A program made the position numbers and the translations under genes. This document shows, piece by piece, positions 21,704 to 33,500 of a DNA stretch of 64,000 nucleotides (the first letter of the stretch is position 1; each line of letters begins with the position of its first letter). The notes below the pieces were generated by a model. That model searched no databases and had not been told where the DNA came from. It saw only the letters and a program-made list of their open reading frames with translations. Source of the DNA: Skeletonema tropicum (taxonomy: Eukaryota; Bacillariophyta; Thalassiosirophyceae; Thalassiosirales; Thalassiosiraceae); NCBI GenBank assembly GCA_037178625.1, contig CM074127.1, positions 4,030,001 through 4,094,000 on the forward strand, in the 5' to 3' direction.

Positions 21704-23845
21704 AATCTTATCTCTAGTGATCAGTGCGACGAAAAAATATCTTTTACCGTTCTTTTACCGCGGTGCAGAAGCGATTGACCTTATGGAGGGAGTTCGGTTT
21801 GCAATTTTCTGCACGCGCTGTTTTTTCCATCCACAACTCACAAATCGGCAACCCATCACAGCCATCATGGTGGGCCGCCATGCCATAGCACAATCAATTA
21901 GGACTCCAACGCATTGTAAAGCTATGATCTAGATCAGTTTTTCACGCAGAAAACGCTGATGTACTCGGCAAGTCATGAAATTGAGAGCCTACAGACGTAT
22001 CGGCGGCTATATCTAAGGCATCGATTTTTGGTCTATTTTGCTGCAGGTGTCAAATAACGTCGACGAGGAAACGCAATAAACGTTCCACAAGGCCCCCGTA
22101 GTACTCTCAGTATCATATTAATATAGATGGCTGATATGGGTGTTCATAACGCCATGGTATCTGATTTTGATCCACTTGTAGGCGATGTCTTGCGGGTGTT
22201 GTATTTTGATTTTTTTGAACAGATTCGTGTGTGGACATAGCATCTCATTAGGACGGATTAATATACACAGCAACACATTTTATTGCAATTACTCTCCTAA
22301 ACTATTAAAATATATGAACTAGAGTCCACATTATATCTCAGGAGCAAGCCGTCGTGCTGTTTGTTATCCAGTGTTGCAGCCTTGAATCAACAATCAACTT
22401 CTGTAATCTCTGTAGAAGACAAGGCAAGTGCTTGTGTGTAGGTTGCGTCTAAGATATTATGAATATAAGGATTATTAATCTCTTTACATTATGTGTTATA
22501 TTTCTCATTATGATGTGTATTGTTGCATGGGTCAGCAGGAAGACACATACATGCATCATGGTTGCGTCAAATAGACTATCTTTTCTTCTAGCTGACAAAC
22601 CTTCTTAGATAATGTTGCCGCATGCACCCTCCAGTGCAGTACTTCTCAAGAAACATTTGCCCACTCTAGATCCAAATGATTCCGTCTACCGGCGGTTGCA
22701 TGTATTGTTCGTTGTTTGTTTGTCACCCTATTCATCTCTTACTTCATAGCAGATTGTTCCAGGTTGACGCTTCATCTCTAATACAGAATGCCGCCTACTT
22801 GCCTCGATGATAACAATGGAAATTACCGAATCCTTCCGAAGAGATATATAGTTATCGACTCTCACATTGCATCTGCTACTAAAGCTGATTAGGAAGTCAC
22901 CCGATATCTCAGATATATTGTAAGCTTTTGTGTCCACTGAAGCCGTCGTACGTATTGAGAGTGATGATGAGAGGGTGCCAGCAGAAGAAAACAGCAGTGG
23001 CAGTCCATGGAAAGTATATCCACCTCAAAATCATACTGTTGCATGCAATAGTCTCTGGATCAGCATCCACCATTCAAGGTGTAATGCCTCCTTCGACGTC
23101 AACGTGTTGTATAATAATTATTACTGACACGAACCACTCATGACCAGATTGTGACCTCAGCCGCACCACACGGAGACGAGACGCCAATATGTCCATCAAC
23201 ACCACTATATTGTTGTATTAGAAGCATCATCTCGCTCTTTTGTTATAATATTCCCACACCTCTCATAAGTTGTGCCGCTGCATCGTTGGATAATCGCTGT
23301 AACCATGGTGCCCGCGTAGGTGAGCCATGCCGACAGTTCTAGACGGTTTGAACGGTAACCGCCGCATCGAATGTCACCATATATCATAGGTAGTGCCAGG
23401 TTGTCGAGTAATAGACTGTGATCATGTCCCAAAGGTCACAGTTGCGTAGGGGGCCTATGCAGTTGTCGCTTTTTATGAAAATAACGGTCACTTTTGTAGG
23501 AGGAAACCAAGAAAAAGGTCTGAGACCTTGGAGACAAAATTCCTTCACATCCATGGGGCCATAGGGGTCCCCTAAGGTCACCGCCGCCGGTTTATGGTGG
23601 TGCCGACCCCCGTTCCGCCCCATACCATAGCCGCTGCCGTCGCCATGGTTATTGTGTTCAAAGTGTTGTTTGTGAGGGAGCTGTAGCAAAATGAGGGGGC
23701 CAACGCGGATGTAATTAGAGGGGAATCCCTGACCCCGTCAAAATTGCAACGCAGATTTGAGTGCGTGCAGAATTTTGCTTTTGAACTCCCTCCATTACCG
23801 GTGCCCCCTAAAACTCCCCTTAAAGATCTATTTGAATATATCTCC
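21704..23845. other. Gene-poor intergenic region
   Basis: No reading frame with domain character, RNA gene or element with clear ends was recognised in about 2.1 kb. The first few hundred bases must include the promoter of the D-lactate dehydrogenase gene. From about 23440 the DNA becomes rich in G/C runs (GGGGCCATAGGGGTCCCC type) and leads into the repeat cluster that begins near 23846. Confidence 0.5.
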
Positions 23846-23931
23846 TCTCTTTGCGGTTTCCCCTATTCTGCTACTGCGGATCGATTTTTCCACAATTTTG
23901 TGTGAGGTTTTAGTTAGAGAGCCGCACAAAT

Positions 23932-24559
23932 TAGCGTAATGGAATTTCACCCTTTTTGGAGGGGGTTGAAAATTGCAGGGTGAAATTTCAGAAATTTCAG
24001 AAATTTCAAGGGATTAAATTTCACTCAGCTCATCCTGAGATAGTCGTAATACTTTGCACTCTGCAGTCAACGCACCACTCTCTCAAGAGAGATTGTCAGC
24101 AAGCTTCTTTTCAAGCATCTTCTTTGCATCCATGATATGACGGAGGTTTTCCTTCCCTCTAAGAAGTGCAACACCAGTTGGATCCTTCATCCTATTCCTC
24201 TCCTTCACAAGAATGGTGTTCTTCAGAGGTTTGGCCCTACGCTCCAATCCATCGATCCGACAGTTCCCATAGACATTAGAGGCTTAGCAACCAATCGATA
24301 GAAGTCAGATGATCCTGCATAACATTCAAACCACGTGATGCGACCAGAAATAGCACCAGTTGATTCCACATCGTTTGGTGATTGGTGAATGAATGGGTCT
24401 TAGGTTATTTTTTTGCTACGTGTTAGTCCAGTACTATTCGTTCGCGCCAGAATTTTTGTGAAGTTTCATTGTTGGCCAAAATTGGTGCAACTTTCACCCT
24501 GTAAATTTCATGAAAGTTGCAGTTGTGAAATTTCACCCTTTTGAAATTCCATTACCCTA
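23932..24559. mobile_element. hAT-like deletion derivative (628 bp) with 8-bp target duplication
   Basis: Ends are TAGCGTAATGGAATTTC and GAAATTCCATTACCCTA (inverted), each followed inward by GGGTGAAATTTC-type subterminal repeats. GCACAAAT flanks the element on both sides (23924-23931 and 24560-24567), a perfect 8-bp target-site duplication; the ends fit the loose hAT terminus rule (C/T)A(A/G)NG. About 430 bp from the left end are nearly identical, in inverse orientation, to 57290-57771, which includes the 3' coding end of a transposase-like frame. The element is therefore an internally deleted relative of that larger copy. Confidence 0.85.
24085..24370 (-). pseudogene. C-terminal fragment of a transposase-like protein
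   Basis: Read on the minus strand, the segment encodes pieces such as SGRITWFECYAGSSDFYRLV and MDAKKMLEKKL, the same peptides as in the copy at 57.3-57.6 kb but without an N-terminal part. It lies wholly inside the 628-bp element and cannot make an active protein. Assignment to hAT rests on the terminal repeats and 8-bp duplication, not on a recognised catalytic motif. Confidence 0.6.
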
Positions 24560-24778
24560 GCACAAATGCCGAAAATTAAGTTTCAGTGAAGTGGTTTACA
24601 TGCTTGACCCGAGATACTATCCTTTAGGTGACTATTATGTGAGTATATACTGTGCTGGGTGGGTGGTGAAAGCTTATATTTTCGTCGAGATATGCATTCG
24701 AAGGTTGCTCTCTAGCTTATGCTAGGTTATGATGGCTGATGGCCAAAGTTTTTTACATGGCAAAAAGCCAGTGTATTC

Positions 24779-25010
24779 TCACATGCATTTCTCAGCGGGG
24801 AATTGGAATTTTCGGCCAACCAAAATACGTATAGAGTCGACAATATAGTCGACGAAAGGTTGGTAGTACTGGAAATGCATACCAAGCATCTTCCTGAAAC
24901 TTATTTTTGGCCATGAGAGCTGCTCTCTAACTGAAAGCTCTAACAAAATTGTGAAAAAATCGATCCGCAGTAGCAAAATAGGGGAAAACGCAAAGAGACT
25001 AGTTAGCCCG
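24779..25010 (-). repeat. Inverted copy of the 23.85-kb dispersed repeat
   Basis: The reverse complement of about 24880-25005 reads through TTTGCGTTTTCCCCTATTTT, TACTGCGGATCGATTTTTTC, CAGTTAGAGAGC and AAATAAGTTTCAGGAAG, matching both flanks of the 628-bp insertion with only scattered differences. This uninterrupted copy supports the insertion model for the element at 23932-24559. Confidence 0.75.
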
Positions 25011-25261
25011 CGGTAATAAGGTCAATAGGCAAGGAGAGGTTTTCATTCAACACGTTCGTCCACGAAGCGAAGCAATAAGCGACATTCCAATCGCTCACTC
25101 GCCCCGTATTATGATGTACGGTAGCTTGTGTAAGTGTACAGTAGCTAAGTTAAGATAAAAATCACGTACATGGAGCTTAAATAAAATCGCGATTTACAGC
25201 GCGGTGAATCAGCGTGCCCAGCACAATTCACATAATAATTAGTCACCTCGGGACTGGCATC

Positions 25262-25306
25262 TGGCATGTAAACCACTTCCCTGAAACTTAATTTTGGCCG
25301 CTCAGA
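25262..25306 (-). repeat. Third partial copy of the dispersed repeat
   Basis: GGCATGTAAACCACTTC followed by CTGAAACTTAATTTTGGCC is inverted relative to 24568-24612. The two 45-bp segments thus form an inverted repeat about 650 bp apart and may mark the two ends of a larger decayed element. Confidence 0.6.
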
Positions 25307-26218
25307 CCCAAAGCTGGCGGGAAGGCGCTCCGGCCCTTTACTTCGGATTTTAATTCCTACAGGTACATCTTAATTCCTACAGTGAGCAGCCTCTACTTAC
25401 GTGGATTTTTTACCATTGGAACGTCGCTTATACAATAACGTGTCAGGTGTAATTTTCAAGCCTGACGTGACGCAATCGAAGATCTGGCTGCGGGTTGAAG
25501 CAGTTTAAGTTTATTACCTCTCTCTAGGAGGGCAGTGCTTTCCACGGCCGGACCCCCAAAAGGGGGGTTCGCATCGATATCTAACTAATTCCTACGTGAA
25601 AAAATTCTGTAGTGTCATACCGGTTTCGCTATCATTTTCTTTTATTTGACACAAAGGAGGAGCGAGGCCAATACCACTTTCATTCACAGCTCACAGCAGC
25701 CCCCTGAGGCCAGCCCCAGCGCGGGTGTCAAGGTCATTGGAGGAGAGGTCCTGGAGAGGACCACTCTCATTTTTCACCCCTTAAAAGTATGATAAGTAGA
25801 TCGAAGATACCGAAGTAATTTTATCAAGGATGTAGACATAATTATATTTAACATAGAGTATACTTTTCAGTATAACACCTCGGGGTCTGATGTTTTGAGA
25901 TCATAACTCATGACTCTTCTGGCAATGACCGGCCCCAAGGGTAAATAAAAATACCGGCCCTTCATGTTTTAAATTGCGTATCAAATGTCATTAGACCTTA
26001 GGTACCAGCCACTTAAGTATCTCTACTTCGACTTGCTCCATCGTGACAAGACCGACGAACAAACTAGGTACTGGCACCAATCTCTGTCCTTAAGCCTATT
26101 ACCGCGCTTGAGAAGATCTGGGGATGGTTGGGCCGCGGACTATGACTCCGTGCAACAACTTGCAATACCTGAGTGAGAACGGTGGCAAAGTAAAAGCATA
26201 GAGAGTCATTGATTTAAG
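25307..26218. other. Intergenic region with no recognised gene
   Basis: A short hairpin-forming string, ACCCCCAAAAGGGGGGT, occurs near 25552. A 63-codon open frame at 25985-26176 has no domain character and is not called. The last few hundred bases must contain the promoter of the gene starting at 26219. Nothing else was recognised. Confidence 0.4.
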
Positions 26219-28309
26219 ATGACCCCCAAGTGCCGAGATGATAGTAATGGAACACGGCCTCGTCGCGTCAATCCCTCGTCAAAGCGCATTCGACAGAGAG
26301 AATTAGAAAACATTCGCTCCAGTCTTCAGACCATTGAGAGCATGGGCACGAATCTGGGTTCCAGCGCTGGCGAAGCTAGCTATGAAGTCTTCAAAGAGGA
26401 TGATTATGATGACAGGCGCGATGGATGTGTTCATGGTGCAGTGGATACTTTGAATAGCAGCTTCTCGAAGTCCTTGACGGTGTCTTTCCCAGCTATGAAT
26501 GAACAGGAGTTGTCTCATTTATGCAAGTGGGATCGGCGATTACAAAGAACGGAAGTATTTGATAAATATTACTTTCCAGAAAAGTGGGAGCAGATGGAAA
26601 TGAATGATCTCATCGATTTTCTCAATATTGAGGATCCTATTGCCAAGGCACGAGCGAGCCGCGATGGTGGCTTGAGTAATAGTGGGGGTAGACAACCAGG
26701 GAAGAGCCGACGATTGTCTCGGGTGAGTAGTTTTCAGGACCCTCCTGCTGAGAAGGGAGGGTTAGGTCGCCTTGCTTCTTCCTTGACTTCGTCGCTCAAC
26801 GCATCATCCGAGAAGATAACAAAATTGGTCAATCCAAATGCAAAGGCTGCAGAAACAAAGCAACAAACTTTGGATCCTGTAAAAGCGACAAAACAAGCGC
26901 TTACGTCCATTTTCTTTCCTTATGTACATGATCCGAAATCTGTTCTACTCAAACGTGACTCGGTGTTTTTGAACAATAAAAGCCTTAGCAATGAACGAGA
27001 GTTGATGCTCTTTAGCAATGGTTTTCTACTTGCTGATCTTGCGTTGAATGATGTCTTCCCCATGTTTCTTTCATTAAGCGATAGGGAATTCATCACACAA
27101 AAAAGCTTTTTGGACTACTTGAGATCAAAATTTAAGGATATGGATGAGGATAGGAATGGAGGTAAGAATGTTTCAGATTGCCGTAGTGCATGTTTATGAT
27201 GCCTTATTCTCACCTAAACTACTTTTTTTGACACTGCTGAATCAGAAATCGCAATGTGGCAGGTACAGCAGCTCTTCAGTAGTCTGGGGCTGCCAATGTG
27301 TGAAAACGTTATTGTGGCTCTTACCGAGCGATGTAAAAATGAAGATGGTGAAGAGCATGTGAAGTGGGAATCAGTGCACAAAGCTATCAAATATTCTTTC
27401 ATAGAGCAATCTTCCGCGAACAATTTTCGCTTAAACAGTCTGGACGATCCTGGCAGTGACCACAATACTAGCAACGATACTAACGTAGGTTTGAAGAAGT
27501 TTTGGGTGTCGTTCCAGAGAGAGAAGGTAAAGTCAACAACAGTGGAGACTGCATCAGTCTTCTCTTCCGTCGTTCGAGTGGACAGCCTCAACATATGTCA
27601 CGGGAAAGATACGAAGAGCATGGATGTTGCGAATTCTGCTGAAGCTCAAGTTTCGTTTAGCGTGACGTTGAAAGAACGTGAAAATGATCCTCTTATATTC
27701 ATCTGTGGGAGACCTAAGTATCGCGATGCATGGGTTGAAGCATTTGTTCCGGCTGTAATCCCATCACTTCAAAAGTCGAAAGATCCGGATGTAGTTGAAA
27801 TGAGAAAGAATCTAGGGTGGGAGTACTTAGTTATACGGTCGTCTATCACCACGCATGTCATTTCAAATGACGTTGAACTCCTTGAATGTTGTTTGCAAGA
27901 GATTTCTTTTCGAGATCACAAGATGATGATCAATTCATTGGATGAATATAATGGCTACTCTCCACTCCACTATGCTACAATTCTTTGTCATACGGAATGT
28001 ATGGATGTGTTGTTGGAAAATGGTGCTAAATTCTCAATCGAAGATCGCGATGGAAGAAGCGCTATGTATCATGCATTGAGACAACGAAACGATGAAGTGG
28101 CTGACATTCTCGAAAAGTATGGGGCAGATCGCAATGATGACCTTCGTCGGGTCATCAATGATGAGATGCAAGAACAAGAAGATGAGGCGAGAAAAGCTGC
28201 TAACAAATGTGATGACTTGAGCGAACAAAGTGTTGACATGTCGTTTTCGGATAGGAGCAGAGACAGTGTTACTGAAGCGTTGATGGATGCTGTGCGTAGA
28301 TTTGTTTGA
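26219..28309 (+). CDS. PH-like / EF-hand-like / ankyrin signalling protein (possibly the 5' part of a larger gene)
   Basis: Exons 26219-27161 and 27246-28309, joined across an 84-bp GT-AG intron in phase 1, give 668 residues. The N-terminal 200 residues are charged and Ser-rich. A leaflet-type stretch with ERELMLFSNGFLLADLAL resembles a PH-domain strand pair. The exon junction creates DEDRNGEIAMWQ, a 12-residue EF-hand-type calcium loop with Gln instead of Glu at position 12. A second PH-like block ends with FICGRPKYRDAWVEAFVPAV. Two ankyrin repeats follow at about residues 545-620 (YNGYSPLHYATILCHTECMDVLLENGA is the clearest unit, quoted here in part as GYSPLHYA and MDVLLENGA). The TGA at 28309 may be intronic: a donor at 28296 and acceptor at 28388 would read into the downstream cNMP/RGS frame. 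Confidence 0.72.
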
Positions 28310-28595
28310 GTTGAGTGATTTAAGTGCTGGCTCATTGATTTTTTTGAACCGCAAGAGCCAGAGATTTTAGATATTTAACATGGGCAAGAATCTCTTTGCC
28401 AATTCCCAAATCCAGGATCAAAGTATCGTAGCACATGGTATTATACCAAGCATGAGCTTTTTAGCTGGCTGGCTGATTTGAGTTTAAATGCTGCTATAAG
28501 CACCGTGTCAACTTCGTTTCAATACTTTTGGTTTAAACTTTTGGTTCAAACTCGAAAGGAATTGACGGTATTAAAAATGGTGTTGAAAGATACAG

Positions 28596-30443
28596 ATGAA
28601 AGGGACATTGCTCTATTCTGTCTCAAAGATGGTGACAGTCATGAAAATGAAAAAGAAAGCGTCGGTTCCACTGGAAACGCTTTGTGAATATCTCAAACAT
28701 ACGCCGTTTGATCAGTATCTTTCTCCGGACACACTGACAGAGTTTGCCTCATGTTTTGATGGTGTAATCAAGAGTCGTCCTGGGAAAGAGATTGCGCTTG
28801 ATTCGCATAAGGTTTATGTTGTTTGTCGAGGTGAAGTCGATCTGAGTACAGCTTATCCCGAAGTCGAAGGGAAAGTTGAGGCTAAGGGATTTCTTTGTCG
28901 AAAACGTTGTGGCGACATCATTAATGTAACCCAAACAGAACAAGACATCAAGCGACGAATGACCATGAAGGTTGGCAAAGCAATCGATGTGGCTGGAGAT
29001 ATAACAACAACAGGCAGCGGAGAGTCCAATATTGTCTTAGTTTCAAGTACCATGAACGCCTTGAATGATTTCACCGCTGTGCATCCTGAGCTTGCTGCGC
29101 CTATAAAGGCTATTTGTATCTCTTCCATAGAGGATAGGCTTCTGACGATTTCTTTTCTTGAAGGAATCCCTAGGTCCAAGTTGAACGTTTTGGCAGCCAT
29201 GTGCCGGTATGAAGCCTTCGACGCAAACCAAATTGTCTTCAATGAGAATAGTGCAGGGACCAAATTATATTTGGTGCTTAGTGGAACGGCACTCGTGGTT
29301 GCCAATGATAAGAAGTTGTCGTCGTCACCACGAGATGTTTCATCGTCGTCGCGGCCGACGTCATCCTACAGGCGTGCCATTGAGAAGTCGATCGTTCTTC
29401 AGCGATCTTTTGAGTGTGGTGGTAATCAGAAACCTCTCACGTCTTCGGCAGGCGAAGTTACAATTGCCGAACTAACTACTGGATCCTTCTTTGGTGAAAC
29501 GGCGCTAGTTTTTGATATTGGTCGGACTTGTAGTGTCAAGACGAGTGAAAAGAGCTTATTCCTAACAATCGACAGGACGGACTTTCGCAATTTTCTCCGT
29601 ATTTGTAGTACAATAGAAGCGACACTCACAACATCGATCAAGAAACGAATGGTCTCGAAATTGTCGTCTCTGGGTATACCTTTTCTTACTGGTATTCCAG
29701 AAGAGATGCTTACGTCTCTTGCTACTTCGGTATCGATTCAGGAGGTGCCCATGGATCACGTCATTTGCAGGCAAGGCGATGTGGGAGACGCTTTCTTTAT
29801 CATTGTTCACGGCTCGGTAAGAGTAGAAACCAATCATGATGAAGGAACCAATCTTGGCACGCTTGGGCCTGGGCAGTACTTTGGAGAGATGAGTATTCTA
29901 TTTAGCGACGAACATGCGAGGAATGCCACTGTTGTAGTATCAAGTGACAAGGCGATTTTATTGAGCATAGACAAAGATAGCTTTCAGCGAATTTTTGGGT
30001 CATCAAATAACACGTTAGCGGCTGAATTCGAACTTCGAGTGTTGAAGCATTCGGCAAATCTCAAACACGTCCTTGCACACCCATTGGGTGTAACATCGTT
30101 CAGAGATTTCTTGGAACGAGAGCATGCTGGAGAGAACATTGACTTTTGGTCTGCAGCTGAAGACTACGCTGCGTGTACATGCGAGTCATCGCGTACGGAG
30201 AAGGCTACTTCGATATGGTTGCTCTTTGCGGCCGAATATGCGGATCGGCAAGTCAATCTCCCACATTCTATTACTTCCAAGCTAGATGATTGTATAAATA
30301 CCAAAAGTGAATTCGAGCCAGATCTCTTTGACGCAGCCAAGAAGGAGATATTCAAGCTAATGGAAAGAGACAATTTTGCAAGGTACAAGAACTCGACAGA
30401 ATTCTCCGATTTTATGAGCAGGCTAGGCATCTTGATGTTGTAA
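28596..30443 (+). CDS. Cyclic-nucleotide-binding and RGS-domain protein
   Basis: The frame from 28596 gives 615 residues. At least two full cNMP-binding domains are visible, at about residues 186-345 and 362-470. They have the phosphate-binding cassette pattern FGETALVFDIGRTCSV and FGEMSILF...ARNATV; the Arg that contacts cyclic phosphate is present in both. A weaker domain precedes them. An RGS domain fills residues 490-612 (PLGVTSFRDFLEREHAGENI, DFWSAAEDY, RYKNSTEFSDFM), the fold that accelerates GTP hydrolysis by G-alpha proteins. The start is doubtful. An open frame in another phase, 28389-28644, reads naturally into this one if one A of the A-rich string near 28650 is ignored. It may therefore be the 3' half of the preceding gene. 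Ends 125 bp from the convergent rhamnosidase gene. Confidence 0.85.
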   Translation: MKGTLLYSVSKMVTVMKMKKKASVPLETLCEYLKHTPFDQYLSPDTLTEFASCFDGVIKSRPGKEIALDSHKVYVVCRGEVDLSTAYPEVEGKVEAKGFLCRKRCGDIINVTQTEQDIKRRMTMKVGKAIDVAGDITTTGSGESNIVLVSSTMNALNDFTAVHPELAAPIKAICISSIEDRLLTISFLEGIPRSKLNVLAAMCRYEAFDANQIVFNENSAGTKLYLVLSGTALVVANDKKLSSSPRDVSSSSRPTSSYRRAIEKSIVLQRSFECGGNQKPLTSSAGEVTIAELTTGSFFGETALVFDIGRTCSVKTSEKSLFLTIDRTDFRNFLRICSTIEATLTTSIKKRMVSKLSSLGIPFLTGIPEEMLTSLATSVSIQEVPMDHVICRQGDVGDAFFIIVHGSVRVETNHDEGTNLGTLGPGQYFGEMSILFSDEHARNATVVVSSDKAILLSIDKDSFQRIFGSSNNTLAAEFELRVLKHSANLKHVLAHPLGVTSFRDFLEREHAGENIDFWSAAEDYAACTCESSRTEKATSIWLLFAAEYADRQVNLPHSITSKLDDCINTKSEFEPDLFDAAKKEIFKLMERDNFARYKNSTEFSDFMSRLGILML

Positions 30444-30567
30444 TTGTAACAAGTTAAAAGACGTAAATATAATAAAAATTTTGATTTGTGTAGCATTGCC
30501 TGTTATACCCCCTCCGCTCCCTCCACGGACAGGACTCCCTCCTCCATCAACGATGTTGTTATAGAGA

Positions 30568-33500
30568 TCATATGATATGTGTTGCGTCATCAATATGCCA
30601 GTCGTATGAGCTTTCGTCCTTACAGAATGGCCCGGGATTAAACCTAGAATGAAAATATTCAGGAATGTTCCCCACACGACCATTGCCTTCAACTTCTCTC
30701 TCAAGTTTCCAATTACTAACTGTTACGTCGTAAAATCCTGCTAAAAGCTTTGTATCTGTCCTGGATATTGCATCTTGGGTTAAGTCCCGTGGTTTGTTCC
30801 ATTCTGGCGAAAGATGAAACAAAAAGCTGTCACATGCAGTGCCAATACTCTTCTTACTGTTTTGAGTATGCCACTTCTTACGCTTTCGATCGTACTCCCA
30901 ATTCCAGTGAAAGCCCAGTCTGTGCTTTCTTCTGCTCAAGCATTTGCGGTTGGCTTCATCTCTAGCTCCGTCCAAATCAGGAAATGCACTAGTGTGTCTA
31001 ATATGTATCCTTGTTGTCTGTGTAGCCGGCAAAGGGTGGCGAAGCATTCCAGATCCTCCTGGTGGCACTAATAATCTAATACGTACTGTGACGACAGCTG
31101 AATCAAAATCGTTTCTGTCCTCTGGGAGATTCTCGAAGCGCCAAGCTATTGCGAAATCTCCAACTGGTGTTCCCTGCACAGAGGATGCGAATTTCAACAT
31201 TGCGGCAGATTTGGGGAAACGCGGCCAAAATAAAACTTGTCTACCACCTACTGTCGTTGGATGGACAGATACCCCCGCAACAGACGAGGACATCCACTCT
31301 GCTATTGCCCCAAGCATTGGATGATTTCTCGAGTAGAGGTCTTCTGAACGCCACCACGATTCCCACATAGTTGTCGCATTGTGCGTGAGCATGTATTCAG
31401 TTGTGCCAAAACCGATTCCACTAGCCTTTCTTAGTGCAATGTGGTGAAATCCCATGTCTGAAAGTGTCTTCAACGCATAACGAATACCAAAAATCCCTTC
31501 ACCAAATCCTTGCCACTGTGAATAGCTGAACTTGTAGCCCTCCTCATCTTTGATCAAAGCTCCTACCTTAACCAATTGTTCTGCGTACGGAGAGTCAAGT
31601 TCATTCAAAAACAATGTTTCCTCGTCTCCTTCCCAGATATCGCCTTTGCGACGAAACCAATTCTTCAGCACTGCACATCTCTTCTCTCCTGGTACGATCT
31701 TTGCAAAGATACTCATTTCTGGACCAGGAGTTGATGGATATATTGCCATCGGATATGTAAAAATGTCTCTGCCATTCAATAGATACAATGACGAGATTCT
31801 ATTTCTGATAAGTTCTGCCAGCATGACACTCTTCTTCCGCATCTTGAAGTTGCCGAGCTTATTCGATATGTATGCAATGCATCTAGATGCTGCCATGTAG
31901 AAGGCAGTGTGGGTCAAATATGTATCTCTTACAGGAAGTGCCAACCAATCGCCTAGCCCACTTCCATCTCCCGTGTACGTTTTCAACTTTTTGTCATAAC
32001 CCTTCTTCAACATGCCAGAGTCAAACTCTTTGTTCAGGAATTCTAACCAACGTGTATGAGCGGTGATTGATTCTCGAAGCAGATCATAATCAGCATAGTG
32101 CTGCATGTGCCGTACTGTCAACACTGGTGGTGCTGTCGCCCAAACCGTCTCTCCCGCTCCTTTGCCGATGCCAGCATAATCGTTCAGATTTTGCCACACT
32201 GACGTCTCAGTGTAAGCTCCATTATCCCACTGCCCGTCCATCCAATCTCGAATCGTCTTCTTGTAAAACGCACTCATATCAAACATGTGCATCGCAGAAG
32301 GACTGTTGGCAATCAAATCGCCACCGTAAGGCAGTTTCTCGCGGTGAGGACAGTCAGATTGCACGCTGAGCAAGTTGCTCCTCAAGGAGTTCTTTACTAA
32401 CTCATATCCACCATTGAGTAAAACGCTGCTGCTATCGAAAGTGCCCCACTCATGTATTGCAGTACGATACATCAAAGCATGGACATTCTTTGGAGGCTCT
32501 GAAGTGCAGCATATCTCCGCAAATCTGAATGCGTGGGTTGTAAAATGAGATTGACGAGCTTTAGAGTACAGATCTTTCACTCGAGCTGATTTCGTTGGAG
32601 TCACATATACATCTTTCTGTGTTAAGATTCCATCCTGATCATCAGGGAAGCAGAAAGTATTATCTTGAGCACCTTCTGGCTCTGTGTTGTGCCGAGGGCC
32701 GCCATCATGTAATCCCATTCCAGCTACAAGCACTCGGTTGATATCACCAGTGGTCAACTCGAGTGATTCTCCATACACAACTGTAATAAACGGCCATTGT
32801 TTCTCATTTGCACCTCTGGACCCATGCGCCCGAGGGTAGATATTATTGTGGGGAATGATAGGTGGAGGCAGTCCTTCGTCGAAGTGCAGCATACCTGAAA
32901 ATGCTCTACCAAAGTCAAGTAGCCATCGACCAGATCCTAGATAATGTATTTCGTCAGGACCAATGCGTTCCATAGGAAGTATCGGTGGTATTTCTGAAGG
33001 AACGAGTTGACCAATTGGAGACGCGAAATAACCGCTGCGTGTTGTTTTTGTCGTCGTCTCACTTTTGTCCAACGCAGTTGCAATGACAGCAAGCTTTTCT
33101 CGCCGTTCACGCTGTGTGACGTTTGTAATGTACGATACAGCTTGACTCCAATGGTTTTGGCTAGGTGAGGTTTCTGTGTTAGCGATACTCCATTTAAACG
33201 ATGTATCCCATCCTTCCATTTCCATCAGGGTAGCCATATCTATCGTTTCTCCGGTAAAAAGGTCGGACTCTATGATGTGTCCACGAGAGACTTGCCATGT
33301 TGCAGCCGAACCCTTCGTTGGCATGGTAACATGAACTTTGCCAGATGCAGTTGTTAGGTACAACTGCGAAATCACTGTAGACGGACCATTTGCCAGAAGT
33401 TCAGGTTTTACCATGCCAGTGATCGGTCGGTGGTCCCACCACCCTGATCCAACCGTTATACCTACGACATGAGAACCAGTGTTGTCGTCTCCAACAAGGA

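Larger units (their letters stand above)
23846..24612 (+). repeat. Dispersed repeat copy interrupted by a younger element
   Basis: The flanks 23846-23931 and 24568-24612 form one older repeat when the insert is ignored. They contain CTACTGCGGATCGATTTTTC, TTAGAGAGC, and then AATTAAGTTTCAGTGAAGTG followed by GTTTACATGC. The same string occurs uninterrupted and inverted at about 24880-25005 and partly at 25262-25306. The uninterrupted copy marks where the insert entered. Family unknown. Confidence 0.75.

Noticed and set aside
25545..25572. ACCCCCAAAAGGGGGGT as a bacterial-type terminator
   Set aside because: No gene ends there, no T tract follows, and the DNA is eukaryotic.
25985..26176. 63-codon open frame upstream of the ankyrin/PH gene
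   Set aside because: No recognisable composition or domain and no splice site giving a longer product.
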